A stretch of 64,000 nt of DNA from JAVVVD01 sp036652795 (GCA_036652795.1 JAVVVD010000005.1:102745-166744), one strand, 5' to 3'. Positions 45,761 through 53,862 are shown, numbered from the stretch's first letter. Numbers and translations: made by a program. The notes: generated by a model from the letters alone, not told the origin.

Positions 45761-45795
45761 AAGGGGTGCTTTTCAAAAGCGCCCCTTTAAAATTT
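45761..45795. terminator. Bidirectional terminator between the lipoprotein gene and the phage-like genes
   Basis: 13-bp stem (AAGGGGYGCTTTT/AAAAGCGCCCCTT) with T-rich tail TTAAAATTTTC on plus and AAGGGG-flanked A/T on minus. Confidence 0.65.
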
Positions 45796-45852
45796 TCTTA
45801 AGGCTGTAGCCATAAGCATACTTGATCGTGTTTAACGAATAATATGTTCGTC

Positions 45853-46014
45853 CTACAGATCATCAGCATCCTGCACCGGTGCCTCGTCGTCAATCCCCAT
45901 GCCGGTATAACTGCCCTGCACATCCGAATGCACACGTTCCTTTTTACCTGTGCGGCGCATAACGCCCGCGATGCTGCCCAGATTCACCTTTACCTTTTGC
46001 CCTTTGTTCTCCAT
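45853..46014 (-). CDS. 53-residue protein downstream of the portal gene
   Basis: A short gene with the strong ribosome site AAAAAGGAG 11 bases before its ATG. The product is basic in the first half (KGQKVKVNLGSIAGVMRRTGKK) and acidic at the end (DDEAPVQDADDL), without a recognised domain. It is 60 bp after the portal stop in the same operon and is followed by a bidirectional terminator. Small proteins at this place in phage operons can be scaffold-, decoration- or portal-associated factors; its function is unknown. Confidence 0.65.
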   Translation of the reverse strand: MENKGQKVKVNLGSIAGVMRRTGKKERVHSDVQGSYTGMGIDDEAPVQDADDL

Positions 46015-46074
46015 GCAAAATACGCTCCTTTTTTATTAGTGTGTGGCTTGCGCCCCGCTTTTATTTGCCTGCCG

Positions 46075-47685
46075 TCATTTACCAGCGGATATGCCGTGCC
46101 GTGCGCCTTCACGCTGCGCTATTGGGGTGCTGTGTTCTTGCTGCGCCAATTGCTCATCTCTCTTTTTTCGCATAAGTGTCACAGCCTGCGCCTTGCCGTC
46201 AAACAGCATCAGTTCAAGTCCAACATCAGGCGTAACCATTCCCGTTTGTACCAGCTTAATTATCGCTTCGTTGTGTGCTGCCACAGAAAACCGATTTTCG
46301 CGCTGTGCCTTCACGCTTATAGAAAATTCCAGCGGCAGTTCGTTGCCAAGACGGGTTTTAACCGTGAGCATATCCGATGAAAACTGCCTGCTCTGGTCCG
46401 CTGTACGCACGCCGCGTGGAAACACCGTGAATTCGCGCTCTATCTCTATCTCCTGACGCACAGCCGCTTCAAATGCGCCGTGCATGGCGCGCGCCGCCAT
46501 CCGGCTGCGCTTGCTGCTCATCTCCTGCAATGCCGCTATGGCTGCCGCCGCTGTAACGCCGCCCATAGTCGTCCCGCGGGAAAAGTCGTTTGCGCCGCTT
46601 TCCTCTTTTATACCCTCCCTTATGCTGCGGATATATTGGATCATGTAAGCCGGCAACGGCGCTGTGGGAAACCATGTTACCCCGTTTAGGTTCTCGCCCT
46701 TATGCACCTCCTTTGACCAATCGCGCAAATCGTCAACATCAAAGCCGGAGGCACCTGTGATCAGCAGTTTGTTATGCGAAGCCATCAATGCGTTTTTAAG
46801 CACTATTTGATCCAGCTTATCCGAAAAGCGCTGCTGTGTTTCAAACATATCCACGAAGCCATAGCCCAGGCATGAGCCCTTGCGTGGGAAAAGTGCTGTA
46901 ATTATAAATGGATACTCGCCATGGCAAAAGTAGCCCTCACTCTTGACGTTGCGGCTATCCTCCAGCAGTCTGTGTCCGGCATATTTTTCCATATGCACCG
47001 TATATCTCTCCCGCGCCTTATCGTATATCCTGCGCCAGCATTCTATCAGCAGTATGCTGTCATGATCCTGCGCCAACAGCACCTCGTCGCGCAGCCTGCG
47101 CACAGTGAACGTATCCGCCTCCATCTCCTGTGCCTGAGTGGGATAATGCTGCAAAAACCACTCCCTTGGGTATGGAGTAAATTTAAATACCGCACGGCAA
47201 TCCCCAATCTGCGTAGCACAGGGGTCAAGCATTATGTTGCGCGTATCCACATGTCTTATAAACGCGCCGCCCAGCCCATTGTTGAGCGTTGCATCATAGC
47301 CTGTTTCCTGCACCATATAGCCACCCACAAGCAGATCATGGGCAAGGTTTGCATATTCCGCGTTATAGTTTAATCTTGTGTGGTTCTCGCGCACAACCGC
47401 TGTTAGCAGCTCGGCTATGCTGTCATATTTGGGATCATCCGCGATTATTATCGCATCGGGCGATTGATCCATCAGGTCTGCGCGTACGCTCTCAATTGTG
47501 GACTGTATTACAGGCGTTACCGGCCTTGGCTCGTTCTTATCCCGCTCTGGTATGCCATACCAATGCTCGCCATGATATATGCGCTCGCATTTATCCAGCC
47601 GCTCCCATTCACCCATGTACGCCTCCCGGAATTCGTTGAATAAGTCGTATGCCTGCTGAGTCTGTTGTTCTTTTGTAAGTTTCAT
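46075..47685 (-). CDS. Phage portal protein
   Basis: Forms the dodecameric ring through which DNA enters a capsid. The 536-residue protein has the layout of long portal proteins (P22/PhiKMV-like branch): an N-terminal helix with FREAYMGEWERLDKCERIYHG, the alpha/beta part with MQETGYDATLNNGLGGAFIRHVD-like segments (about 122-145), a long wing domain, the stem/crown region LPAYMIQYIRSIREGIKEESG (about 350-370), and a Gln/Ala-rich C-terminus. A frameshift or internal stop is not seen, so it is intact. It lies between terminase large subunit (70 bp upstream) and a 53-residue gene downstream. No capsid, protease or head-tail genes follow. Confidence 0.85.
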   Translation of the reverse strand: MKLTKEQQTQQAYDLFNEFREAYMGEWERLDKCERIYHGEHWYGIPERDKNEPRPVTPVIQSTIESVRADLMDQSPDAIIIADDPKYDSIAELLTAVVRENHTRLNYNAEYANLAHDLLVGGYMVQETGYDATLNNGLGGAFIRHVDTRNIMLDPCATQIGDCRAVFKFTPYPREWFLQHYPTQAQEMEADTFTVRRLRDEVLLAQDHDSILLIECWRRIYDKARERYTVHMEKYAGHRLLEDSRNVKSEGYFCHGEYPFIITALFPRKGSCLGYGFVDMFETQQRFSDKLDQIVLKNALMASHNKLLITGASGFDVDDLRDWSKEVHKGENLNGVTWFPTAPLPAYMIQYIRSIREGIKEESGANDFSRGTTMGGVTAAAAIAALQEMSSKRSRMAARAMHGAFEAAVRQEIEIEREFTVFPRGVRTADQSRQFSSDMLTVKTRLGNELPLEFSISVKAQRENRFSVAAHNEAIIKLVQTGMVTPDVGLELMLFDGKAQAVTLMRKKRDEQLAQQEHSTPIAQREGARHGISAGK

Positions 47686-47755
47686 GTTGCTTCAATCCCC
47701 TTATTTAATAATTGGCTGTATTATTTTTTTCTTAGCGCAGTTGTTAAAGGTTGCG

Positions 47756-49096
47756 CTATAGCGTCCAGAAATCCGGCTTAGGTTCGTCAGTGCGCAACGG
47801 ATCATATGGCTTAGGCGGCAGCACATACCGCTTCACGCTTAAGCCAGGCCTGCTCATCAACGCATAACGCAATGCCTCCGGCGCATGATCCTCACCATCC
47901 GCCACATCCTCCCTGTTGTGCGGATCAAACACCAGCAGTGGCAGCGTGCGTATCAATTCGCGGCAGCACTCAAATGTCTGCCAGCGCGCAAGCCCATCCG
48001 CCGCCGGTGCAAGATAGGCGCGTAGCCGCTGCCAGCCCGCTACGCGCGAATTATCCGCCGGCGTTAGCGGTACGCCGCAAAGCGCAAATATCTCCGCTAT
48101 GGATTCGCCTTCAAAGCCGCCCTCGCTCTTTAGCAGCGCGCCGCGCTTTTGCCACATATCCGGCGATGCCACGGTATATGCCGCATACTCATCCCCCGTA
48201 AGCTCTTTTATGCGCCGCGCCACCTCCTCGGCGCGTACGCAGCGCACATACAGCTCACGATAGGTGTATATCCGCCCATCTCCATCCACCGCGTGCCAAA
48301 GCACACAGCACGGATCGTTATACCCCCAATCCATAGAGCGAAACCGCTTCCACCACGCAGGGATGCGCACCGGCGCTATCACATGCATATCCCTGGAGAA
48401 CTCGCGGAAATATTGCCCCGCATGCACATCCCAGTCACCATCCAGATAGGCCCTGCGCAAATCCTCCGGCAGTGAGCGCAATTGACGCACATAGTCAGGA
48501 TCCGCGCTCATAAGCACGTGATTATCCCACACCCGTGCCGGTATAAACGCATAGTCGTCCGGGTTCTCGCCATCATGATACCGCTTATCTATAAACAGTC
48601 GCTTTACCCAGCCATGCCCTACATTGCCAGGGTTGCAGGTATAATACATCCGTGGCGAAAAATCCATGCGCACGGTGCGGTTGCATGTGGTGAGGAAGCG
48701 CATCTGTTCCTCAGTAAAATGCGTGGCCTCCTCCATACCAACAACGTCATATTCCTGTCCCTGATACTGATATACATCATTTTCTCCGTCACAATAACCA
48801 AGCTTTATGCGGCTGCCGTTTAGGAAGCGGAAAACCCTTTCCGTTGAATTGTACTGTGCCACATCCTTTAGCTCCTTTAAAAGAGGTATCACATGGTTTT
48901 CCCGCAATTCAGGCAATGTGCGGCGCAGCAGCAGGCAATTAAGGCCGCTATAGTACAGACACAGCAGCACCAACTTGCGCCGCATCGCCCAGCTTTTCCC
49001 GCCGCCTCGCGCTCCGCCATAGGCTGTATGTCTCGCTTTTGAACAAAAAAATTCGGCCTGCCTCGGATTAGGCACGCCGCTGAGCTTCAATATCAA
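47756..49096 (-). CDS. terL: Phage terminase large subunit
   Basis: ATP-driven motor and nuclease that packages DNA. The 446-residue protein has Walker A GGARGGGKS (27-35), Walker B YDVVGMEEA (116-124) with the catalytic Glu, a coupling motif near CNPGN (154-158), and an RNase H-type nuclease domain starting MDWGYND (Asp256), with a C-terminal HAPEALRYALMSRPG block. It is intact. The start is TTG at 49096 behind GAAGGAGAG. The transcript begins at a promoter at 49233-49261 and crosses a terminator-like hairpin before the gene. The motor and portal form a minimal packaging pair. Confidence 0.92.
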   Translation of the reverse strand: MILKLSGVPNPRQAEFFCSKARHTAYGGARGGGKSWAMRRKLVLLCLYYSGLNCLLLRRTLPELRENHVIPLLKELKDVAQYNSTERVFRFLNGSRIKLGYCDGENDVYQYQGQEYDVVGMEEATHFTEEQMRFLTTCNRTVRMDFSPRMYYTCNPGNVGHGWVKRLFIDKRYHDGENPDDYAFIPARVWDNHVLMSADPDYVRQLRSLPEDLRRAYLDGDWDVHAGQYFREFSRDMHVIAPVRIPAWWKRFRSMDWGYNDPCCVLWHAVDGDGRIYTYRELYVRCVRAEEVARRIKELTGDEYAAYTVASPDMWQKRGALLKSEGGFEGESIAEIFALCGVPLTPADNSRVAGWQRLRAYLAPAADGLARWQTFECCRELIRTLPLLVFDPHNREDVADGEDHAPEALRYALMSRPGLSVKRYVLPPKPYDPLRTDEPKPDFWTL

Positions 49097-49190
49097 TTTT
49101 CACTTTCTCTCCTTCCTTAAGGAATTCTCCACTTTACTATTGGGCTGCCGCTATATAGCTCTCCTGTGCATCACCTCCTAAAAACAAGCT

Positions 49191-49211
49191 GAGCGGCCAA
49201 TTCGGCCGCTC
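49191..49211 (-). terminator. Terminator-like hairpin in the terL leader
   Basis: 8-bp perfect stem GAGCGGCC/GGCCGCTC with a 5-base loop; on the minus strand it is followed by AGCTTGTTTTTAGG. It lies about 20 bp downstream of the expected start of the terL promoter. Confidence 0.55.
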
Positions 49212-49232
49212 TCAATGTGTTGCATCGTAAAA

Positions 49233-49261
49233 ATCCTATCAGACTTTTTGTGCAAAGTCAA
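49233..49261 (-). promoter_or_regulatory. Promoter of the terminase/portal operon
   Basis: Minus-strand TTGACT (49261-49256), 17-bp spacer, TAGGAT (49238-49233). Confidence 0.55.
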
Positions 49262-49369
49262 TGGCGATATCTGTGCATTTTTCGTGTGCGCAACAGGCAT
49301 ATTTTATGCGTAAAAAAGGCAATCTGCCGCATCCCGGTACCTAAAAAAGGACTTCGACATTTTTTATTG

Positions 49370-49398
49370 TTGACTGTGCTTTTTGATATCTGTATCAT
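49370..49398 (+). promoter_or_regulatory. Promoter of the ArpU/RinA-like gene
   Basis: TTGACT, exactly 17 bp, TATCAT. The expected start point falls at about 49405, next to the palindrome. Confidence 0.65.
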
Positions 49399-49405
49399 TG
49401 AAATA

Positions 49406-49417
49406 GAACAATTGTTC
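49406..49417. promoter_or_regulatory. LexA/SOS-box-like operator
   Basis: Perfect 12-bp palindrome GAACAATTGTTC, matching the Firmicute SOS box core GAAC-N4-GTTC, placed right at the expected transcription start of the ArpU-like gene. Binding of LexA here would block transcription. The eight fixed bases alone occur about once per 65 kb by chance, so position and symmetry carry the argument. Confidence 0.5.
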
Positions 49418-49449
49418 GTATATAAAATGATTTTCAGGAGAGGATAGCT

Positions 49450-49983
49450 ATGGCACATTATCACGAAATAGAAAATTACATGGTGCTTCCGGAGGCACTT
49501 GAGAAGCATTACGGAGGAAAGCAGGCTACCGGCGCGGCGGAACGCGAAAGCAGCGCTTACGCGCAAACCGAGCGCAGGCTTTTTGCACTTCCCATTCTGC
49601 GCAGCCGGGTGGACGAGTGCCGCGATGAGCTTGCAGAGCTGGAAAGTTGTGGTATAGATGCGCTTAAAGCGCATTCCAGTTCAATGGTACGCCTGCTGCG
49701 CCCCGGTATACGCTTAACACCTGAGGAGGTTCATGCGGCGCAGCTTTCACATATACGCGCACGCCTGCTTGCCGATGAAAGAGAAATAAAGAAGATGCAA
49801 TCCGCCCTTAACTCAATATCGGACGATCCTTATTTTTTAACGGTGGAGCTGCGCTATTTCCACAACCAAGCCGATGTCGAGGCGGCAAGGCGGCTGTGCT
49901 GTGATCCCACAACCGTGCGCCGTAACCGCAAAAAGTTGGTGCGGCAGTTGGCGCTGCGGCTATACGGAAGCGAAGCGCTCTAG
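49450..49983 (+). CDS. ArpU/RinA-type phage late-gene regulator (sigma-70 region 4-like)
   Basis: A 177-residue protein similar in build to phage packaging/lysis activators. The N-terminal half is helical and charged (about 30-115), with a possible coiled coil. The C-terminal half has the family block YFLTVELRYFHNQADVEAARR (about 135-155) and a region-4-type helix-turn-helix DPTTVRRNRKKLVRQLALRLYG (about 158-174). It lies divergent from the terminase operon, where such regulators normally sit next to terminase genes. A SOS-type operator and a good promoter precede it and a terminator follows. Assignment is by pattern; a role as activator of the terL operon is inference. Confidence 0.72.
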   Translation: MAHYHEIENYMVLPEALEKHYGGKQATGAAERESSAYAQTERRLFALPILRSRVDECRDELAELESCGIDALKAHSSSMVRLLRPGIRLTPEEVHAAQLSHIRARLLADEREIKKMQSALNSISDDPYFLTVELRYFHNQADVEAARRLCCDPTTVRRNRKKLVRQLALRLYGSEAL

Positions 49984-50010
49984 ATAGAATCTCTGCTGCG
50001 TAAAACGCCA

Positions 50011-50037
50011 AAGAAGCGGTCGTCAACCGCTTCTTTT
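50011..50037 (+). terminator. Terminator after the ArpU-like gene
   Basis: Perfect 10-bp stem AAGAAGCGGT/ACCGCTTCTT with a CGTCA loop and tail TTTTAG. Confidence 0.8.
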
Positions 50038-50083
50038 AGTATTATAATGGTTTTCATTCGCCGCTTAGATAGTGTATATATCG

Positions 50084-51070
50084 TCAATTAAGCCCATACT
50101 TAACCAGCATCGCATCCAGCTCACCGTTCTCGCGCATTTCGTCTAGCACCATATTGGCAATCTCAGCTATTGCCGGAGAATCCTTTGCGCAGGCAAAAGC
50201 ATAGTCCACCTTTCCAAGCTCAAGAGCGGCGCCAATTATGTTATAAGCGCTATCATACATGTTTAGCCGTACATCCGTCATCACCACAGCATCTACATCG
50301 CCACGCGTCAGTGCGCTGAGCATATCATCGTAGGCCGCGTATAATTTTTTATTGATATTGCTCTGCGGCTTTGCTTCAATATAGCTGTTTAGCAAAGCCA
50401 ACTCGGGTGATTTTTGCAAACAGCCCACAGTAATGCCGCTCACCGCGATGCGCTCATCCATTTTGATCACAAATCTGCACGTGTCGGAGTAATATGGCTC
50501 GGAATAAACAAACTGCGGCAGAGCATCCTTTTTCATCATGGCAGCCACCACGTTTACCGTACCATCAGATAGCTTTGCCGCGGCGATCTTGCTCGTCACC
50601 GGTATGTATTTTACCGCATCTCCATCGGCAGTACCAGGCAGCATCCGCTCGCCCAGCTTCAGCGCAATTTCCACCTCAAGGCCTGCGCCGTTATTCGACA
50701 TACCTACAACGCCATCCAGAACGCCCACCTTCAATATCCCTTCCTCTTTTATTGTGGATATCTCCGGCATATTCATCAGCTGTGGCTCTTTGCGCATACT
50801 CAATATCAGCACCACCAGCAGCACAAATGCCGCTGCACCGCCGAGTATACGCCGCCACAGCCTGCCCTCATCACCCACCAGCGTGATATGTAACTTATGC
50901 CTGCCCGGCGCCTGCTGCTCGTGCAGTCTGCGATTTCCCCTGGCAAAATTCTCGCCATAGTGCGCACTGCCGTTATCCCGGCGGTATAGCCAAAATGTTT
51001 TCTGGCCCGCCGTGTGTATAAATGGCGATCTGCTCGCCCGTTTTCTACGTCTAAACAGCTTTGACTTCAT
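50084..51070 (-). CDS. Membrane-anchored solute-binding-like protein (SBP_bac_3 fold) with cytoplasmic basic tail
   Basis: A 328-residue protein with an unusual order: a very basic cytoplasmic N-terminus (1-70; KLFRRRKRASR, RRDNGS, GNRRLH), one membrane helix (about 74-92), and an extracellular periplasmic-binding-protein domain of the amino-acid type (about 105-328). That domain has GILKVGVLDGVVGMSNNGAGLEVEIALKLGERM at the first lobe, FVYSEPYYSDTCRFVI, and GDVDAVVMTDVRL in the second. No ABC transporter genes are near. It could be a membrane-tethered sensor or receptor. The start at 51070 lacks a strong ribosome site. It is a single gene. Confidence 0.75.
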   Translation of the reverse strand: MKSKLFRRRKRASRSPFIHTAGQKTFWLYRRDNGSAHYGENFARGNRRLHEQQAPGRHKLHITLVGDEGRLWRRILGGAAAFVLLVVLILSMRKEPQLMNMPEISTIKEEGILKVGVLDGVVGMSNNGAGLEVEIALKLGERMLPGTADGDAVKYIPVTSKIAAAKLSDGTVNVVAAMMKKDALPQFVYSEPYYSDTCRFVIKMDERIAVSGITVGCLQKSPELALLNSYIEAKPQSNINKKLYAAYDDMLSALTRGDVDAVVMTDVRLNMYDSAYNIIGAALELGKVDYAFACAKDSPAIAEIANMVLDEMRENGELDAMLVKYGLN

Positions 51071-51158
51071 TGTGCTATTATAGCTAATCGTTAGCCATGT
51101 TTCAAGTAAACATGATATGACACCGCTTTATAGGTATTTGGGCTGTGTGCCGCGCGCG

Positions 51159-51188
51159 TTGACAAGCCCCGTCGTTTAAGATTATAAT
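51159..51188 (+). promoter_or_regulatory. alaS promoter
   Basis: Perfect TTGACA and perfect TATAAT, 18-bp spacer, 76 bp before the alaS ATG. The leader holds an inverted repeat TTCAGGG/CCCTGAA (about 51197-51228); no T-box motif was found. Confidence 0.8.
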
Positions 51189-51264
51189 TACATAATTCAG
51201 GGATTTACAAATACGTTCGCCCTGAATATATAAAGGCAAATTTTTACATGAGGTATTATTAAAC

Positions 51265-53061
51265 ATGAAAACTCTCACCTCCCGCCAGCTCCGTGAGCTA
51301 TATCTAAGTTTTTTTGCGCAGCGCGGACATGCGATCATACCTTCCGCCTCGCTTATACCGGAAAATGACCCCACAGTGCTGTTCACCACAGCCGGTATGC
51401 ATCCGCTTGTGCCATATCTTATGGGTGCAAAGCATCCCGCCGGCAACCGCATAACCGATGTGCAAAAATGTGTGCGCACCGGAGATATCGATGATGTTGG
51501 TGATCCGTCGCACTGCACCTTTTTTGAGATGCTTGGCAACTGGTCGTTGGGAGATTATTTTAAAAATGAGTCCATCGCGTATTCGTGGGAATTTCTTACA
51601 GACGAAAAGTATCTAGGCATAGATCCCAACAGGCTTTATTTCACCTGTTTTGAAGGTGATGCCAACGCTCCGCGCGATACCGTGGCGCATGACCGCTGGG
51701 TAGAGATGGGCGCCGATCCATCGCATATATTTTATCTGGAAAAGAAACATAACTGGTGGGGTCCCGCCGGGATGACAGGCCCCTGCGGACCGGATACCGA
51801 GATATTCTACGACACCGGTAAGTCCGCCTGCGGACCGGATTGCAACCCCTCCTGCTCCTGCGGTAAATACCTTGAGATATGGAACAACGTATTTATGGAG
51901 TACAACAAAGTGGCTGATGGGCAGTTTGAGCCGCTTTCACAGAAAAATGTGGATACCGGCATGGGGTTGGATCGCACTATCGCTACGATTCAGGGTGTGG
52001 AAAGCGTTTATGATACGGACGCGTTCACGCTTATAATTGCTGCAATCTCCCGCCTGTCCGGCAAGAACTATAAGGATAGCGCTGAAACGATCAAGGCGTT
52101 TCGCATCGTAGCGGATCACATACGCTGTGCCACGTTCATGCTGGGCGATCCCCGCGGTGTTACCCCATCTAATCTGGATCAAGGATACATACTGCGCAGG
52201 CTGATACGCCGCGCAATCCGCTATGCGATGCAGCTTAACATGCCCGAAAACAGCCTTGGCGAAATAGCCGCGGCGGTGATCGAGCAATACGGAGAATTTT
52301 ACACAGAGCTTGCGCAAGGGCGCGATAAGATACTATCCGAGCTTTCGCGCGAGGAAAAGCGTTTTCAGCAAGCGCTGCGCGATGGCATAAACGAATTTGA
52401 TAAAAATCAGCGCAGACACGCCTATGAAAACGCGCGCATAAGCGGTGTGCAGGCTTTCCGCCTATATGACACCTTTGGTTTCCCCATCGAATTCACCATG
52501 GAATTGGCCGCCGAAAACGGTCTTAGCGTGGATATTGACGGGTTTAATGCCGCTTTCCATGAGCATCAGGAAAAGAGCCGTGCAGGCGCTGAGCAACGCT
52601 TCAAGGGCGGCCTTGCGGACACCGGCGAACAGACGGCAAGGCTGCATACCGCAACGCATTTACTTCAGGCTTCTCTACGTAAGGTGCTTGGCAACACAGT
52701 TGCCCAAAAGGGCAGCAACATAACCGCTGAGCGGCTAAGATTTGATTTTTCATTTGAGCGCAAGGTTACGGCGGATGAGCTTTGCGAGGTTGAGCGCCTT
52801 GTAAATGAGGCTATAGCTGCCAACGTGCCAATAGATTGCACCGAAATGAGCTTGGATGATGCAAAAGCGTCCGGCGCAATGGGTCTGTTCGGCGATAAGT
52901 ACGGTGAGCGCGTAAAGGTATACACAATGGGCGACTTCAGCAAAGAGATATGCGGCGGCCCTCACGCCTCAAGCACAGGCGAGCTTGGTCACCTCACAAT
53001 CAAAAAAGAAGAAGCAAGCAGCGCGGGAGTAAGAAGGATTAAGGCGGTTTTGGATAACTAA
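51265..53061 (+). CDS. alaS: Alanyl-tRNA synthetase, short form without the C-Ala domain
   Basis: Charges tRNA-Ala. The 598 residues include the class II catalytic domain (LRELYLSFFAQRGHAIIPSA, TTAGMHPLVPYL, FEMLGNWSLGDYF), the tRNA-recognition middle domain (about 245-445), and the editing domain with zinc-type residues His461 and His465 in HTATH and Cys563/His567 in CGGPH. The protein ends right after the editing domain: the C-terminal oligomerisation (C-Ala) domain and the DHHA1 region of usual 850-880-residue AlaRS are absent. Short AlaRS of this kind are known in some anaerobic lineages. The start follows GAGGTATTATTAAAC. It overlaps the DUF695 gene by one base. Confidence 0.93.
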   Translation: MKTLTSRQLRELYLSFFAQRGHAIIPSASLIPENDPTVLFTTAGMHPLVPYLMGAKHPAGNRITDVQKCVRTGDIDDVGDPSHCTFFEMLGNWSLGDYFKNESIAYSWEFLTDEKYLGIDPNRLYFTCFEGDANAPRDTVAHDRWVEMGADPSHIFYLEKKHNWWGPAGMTGPCGPDTEIFYDTGKSACGPDCNPSCSCGKYLEIWNNVFMEYNKVADGQFEPLSQKNVDTGMGLDRTIATIQGVESVYDTDAFTLIIAAISRLSGKNYKDSAETIKAFRIVADHIRCATFMLGDPRGVTPSNLDQGYILRRLIRRAIRYAMQLNMPENSLGEIAAAVIEQYGEFYTELAQGRDKILSELSREEKRFQQALRDGINEFDKNQRRHAYENARISGVQAFRLYDTFGFPIEFTMELAAENGLSVDIDGFNAAFHEHQEKSRAGAEQRFKGGLADTGEQTARLHTATHLLQASLRKVLGNTVAQKGSNITAERLRFDFSFERKVTADELCEVERLVNEAIAANVPIDCTEMSLDDAKASGAMGLFGDKYGERVKVYTMGDFSKEICGGPHASSTGELGHLTIKKEEASSAGVRRIKAVLDN

Positions 53062-53804
53062 TGGGCACAGTTGATAAATGGTTTGAATATGATTGGCGTG
53101 TCGAGGGCATACCGGCGCTTTTCGGCGTGGATCTCTCGCTTGCGGACTGCATGCCCTACGATGCCAATCCTTATATGTTCTTTATAAGTTGCATGAGTAA
53201 GGACGGCGCGCCGCTAACAAACGGCCAGCTGTTTTCTGTGCAGCGTTTAAACAAAAAAATACAGCGTATATTGCCGTTGTATGCCGGCAATATAGGAACA
53301 CCGGATCAGCAGCAGCTCTATTTTTATGGCAGCGAACCCGGAATGTTGGATGAGTTAACCGGACTGTGTGCAGCTCAAAAGCGTATTATTTGCCGTGCCG
53401 GCAGGCTTACGGAACCAACATGGCAGACATACTTTGATCTGTTGTATCCTGATGCCGCAAAATTTCAGACCGAGCAAAACCGCGAAATGCTTGACTTTTA
53501 TAAGAAAAAAGGTGACGCCATGCTTGCGCCACGCCGCATCAGCCTGCATATGTTTTTCCCCGCAGAGCCGTTGCTGCTTCAATTTACAGAGCAGGCTAGG
53601 CTTTCTGGTTTTGCCGCCGGCAAAAACGAATATGCGGCAGAGAGTGAGCTGCCTTACGGCGCTTCGCTTTACAGTATTTGTTCGCTCAAAAAGATCGATA
53701 TCGACAAGCTCACCACCCGCGTGATACGCATAGCCGAAAAATATGACGGCAAGTTGGTGCACTGGAGCTGCCAATTAGTGCGTAAAAAGCCTCCTCTTTC
53801 CTGA
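53061..53804 (+). CDS. DUF695 plus RraB-like domain protein
   Basis: A 247-residue cytoplasmic protein with two domains. The N-terminal part (1-130) resembles DUF695 (DKWFEYDWRVEGIPALFGVDL, then PYMFFISCMSKDGAPLTNG). The C-terminal part (about 148-245) resembles RraB, the regulator of RNase E: ISLHMFFPAEPLLLQFTEQARLSGF, ending EKYDGKLVHWSCQL. Its ATG overlaps the alaS stop (TAATG), so it is translationally coupled to alaS. RraB proteins act on RNase E in Proteobacteria; most Clostridia use RNase Y/J, so a different target is likely. Function is unknown. Confidence 0.75.
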   Translation: MGTVDKWFEYDWRVEGIPALFGVDLSLADCMPYDANPYMFFISCMSKDGAPLTNGQLFSVQRLNKKIQRILPLYAGNIGTPDQQQLYFYGSEPGMLDELTGLCAAQKRIICRAGRLTEPTWQTYFDLLYPDAAKFQTEQNREMLDFYKKKGDAMLAPRRISLHMFFPAEPLLLQFTEQARLSGFAAGKNEYAAESELPYGASLYSICSLKKIDIDKLTTRVIRIAEKYDGKLVHWSCQLVRKKPPLS

Positions 53805-53862
53805 TTTTGTATAAAGTTCTTTATATTCATAATATATTTTCGTTAAAACAGCCTCAATTCTG

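Larger units (their letters stand above)
49097..49449. other. Regulatory region between the terminase operon and the ArpU-like gene
   Basis: This 353-bp gap carries no gene. It holds, from left: the terL ribosome site, a hairpin with T-run (49191-49211), a minus-strand promoter (49233-49261), AT-rich DNA, the plus-strand promoter (49370-49398) with a LexA-type palindrome at its start point, and the ribosome site of the ArpU-like gene (CAGGAGAGG). A six-codon frame (MHRRAI) directly after GGAGGTG in the terL leader is too close to that site to be convincing. Confidence 0.6.

Noticed and set aside
45844..46380. 178-codon plus-strand frame over the end of the portal gene
   Set aside because: Antisense to the portal and the 53-residue gene; Cys/His-rich composition typical of antisense reading.
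49097..49190. Leader peptide MHRRAI before terL
   Set aside because: The start codon follows the GGAGGT site by only one base, too close for initiation.
51190..51264. T-box or attenuator for alaS
   Set aside because: Only a short inverted repeat (TTCAGGG/CCCTGAA); no T-run and no T-box motif.
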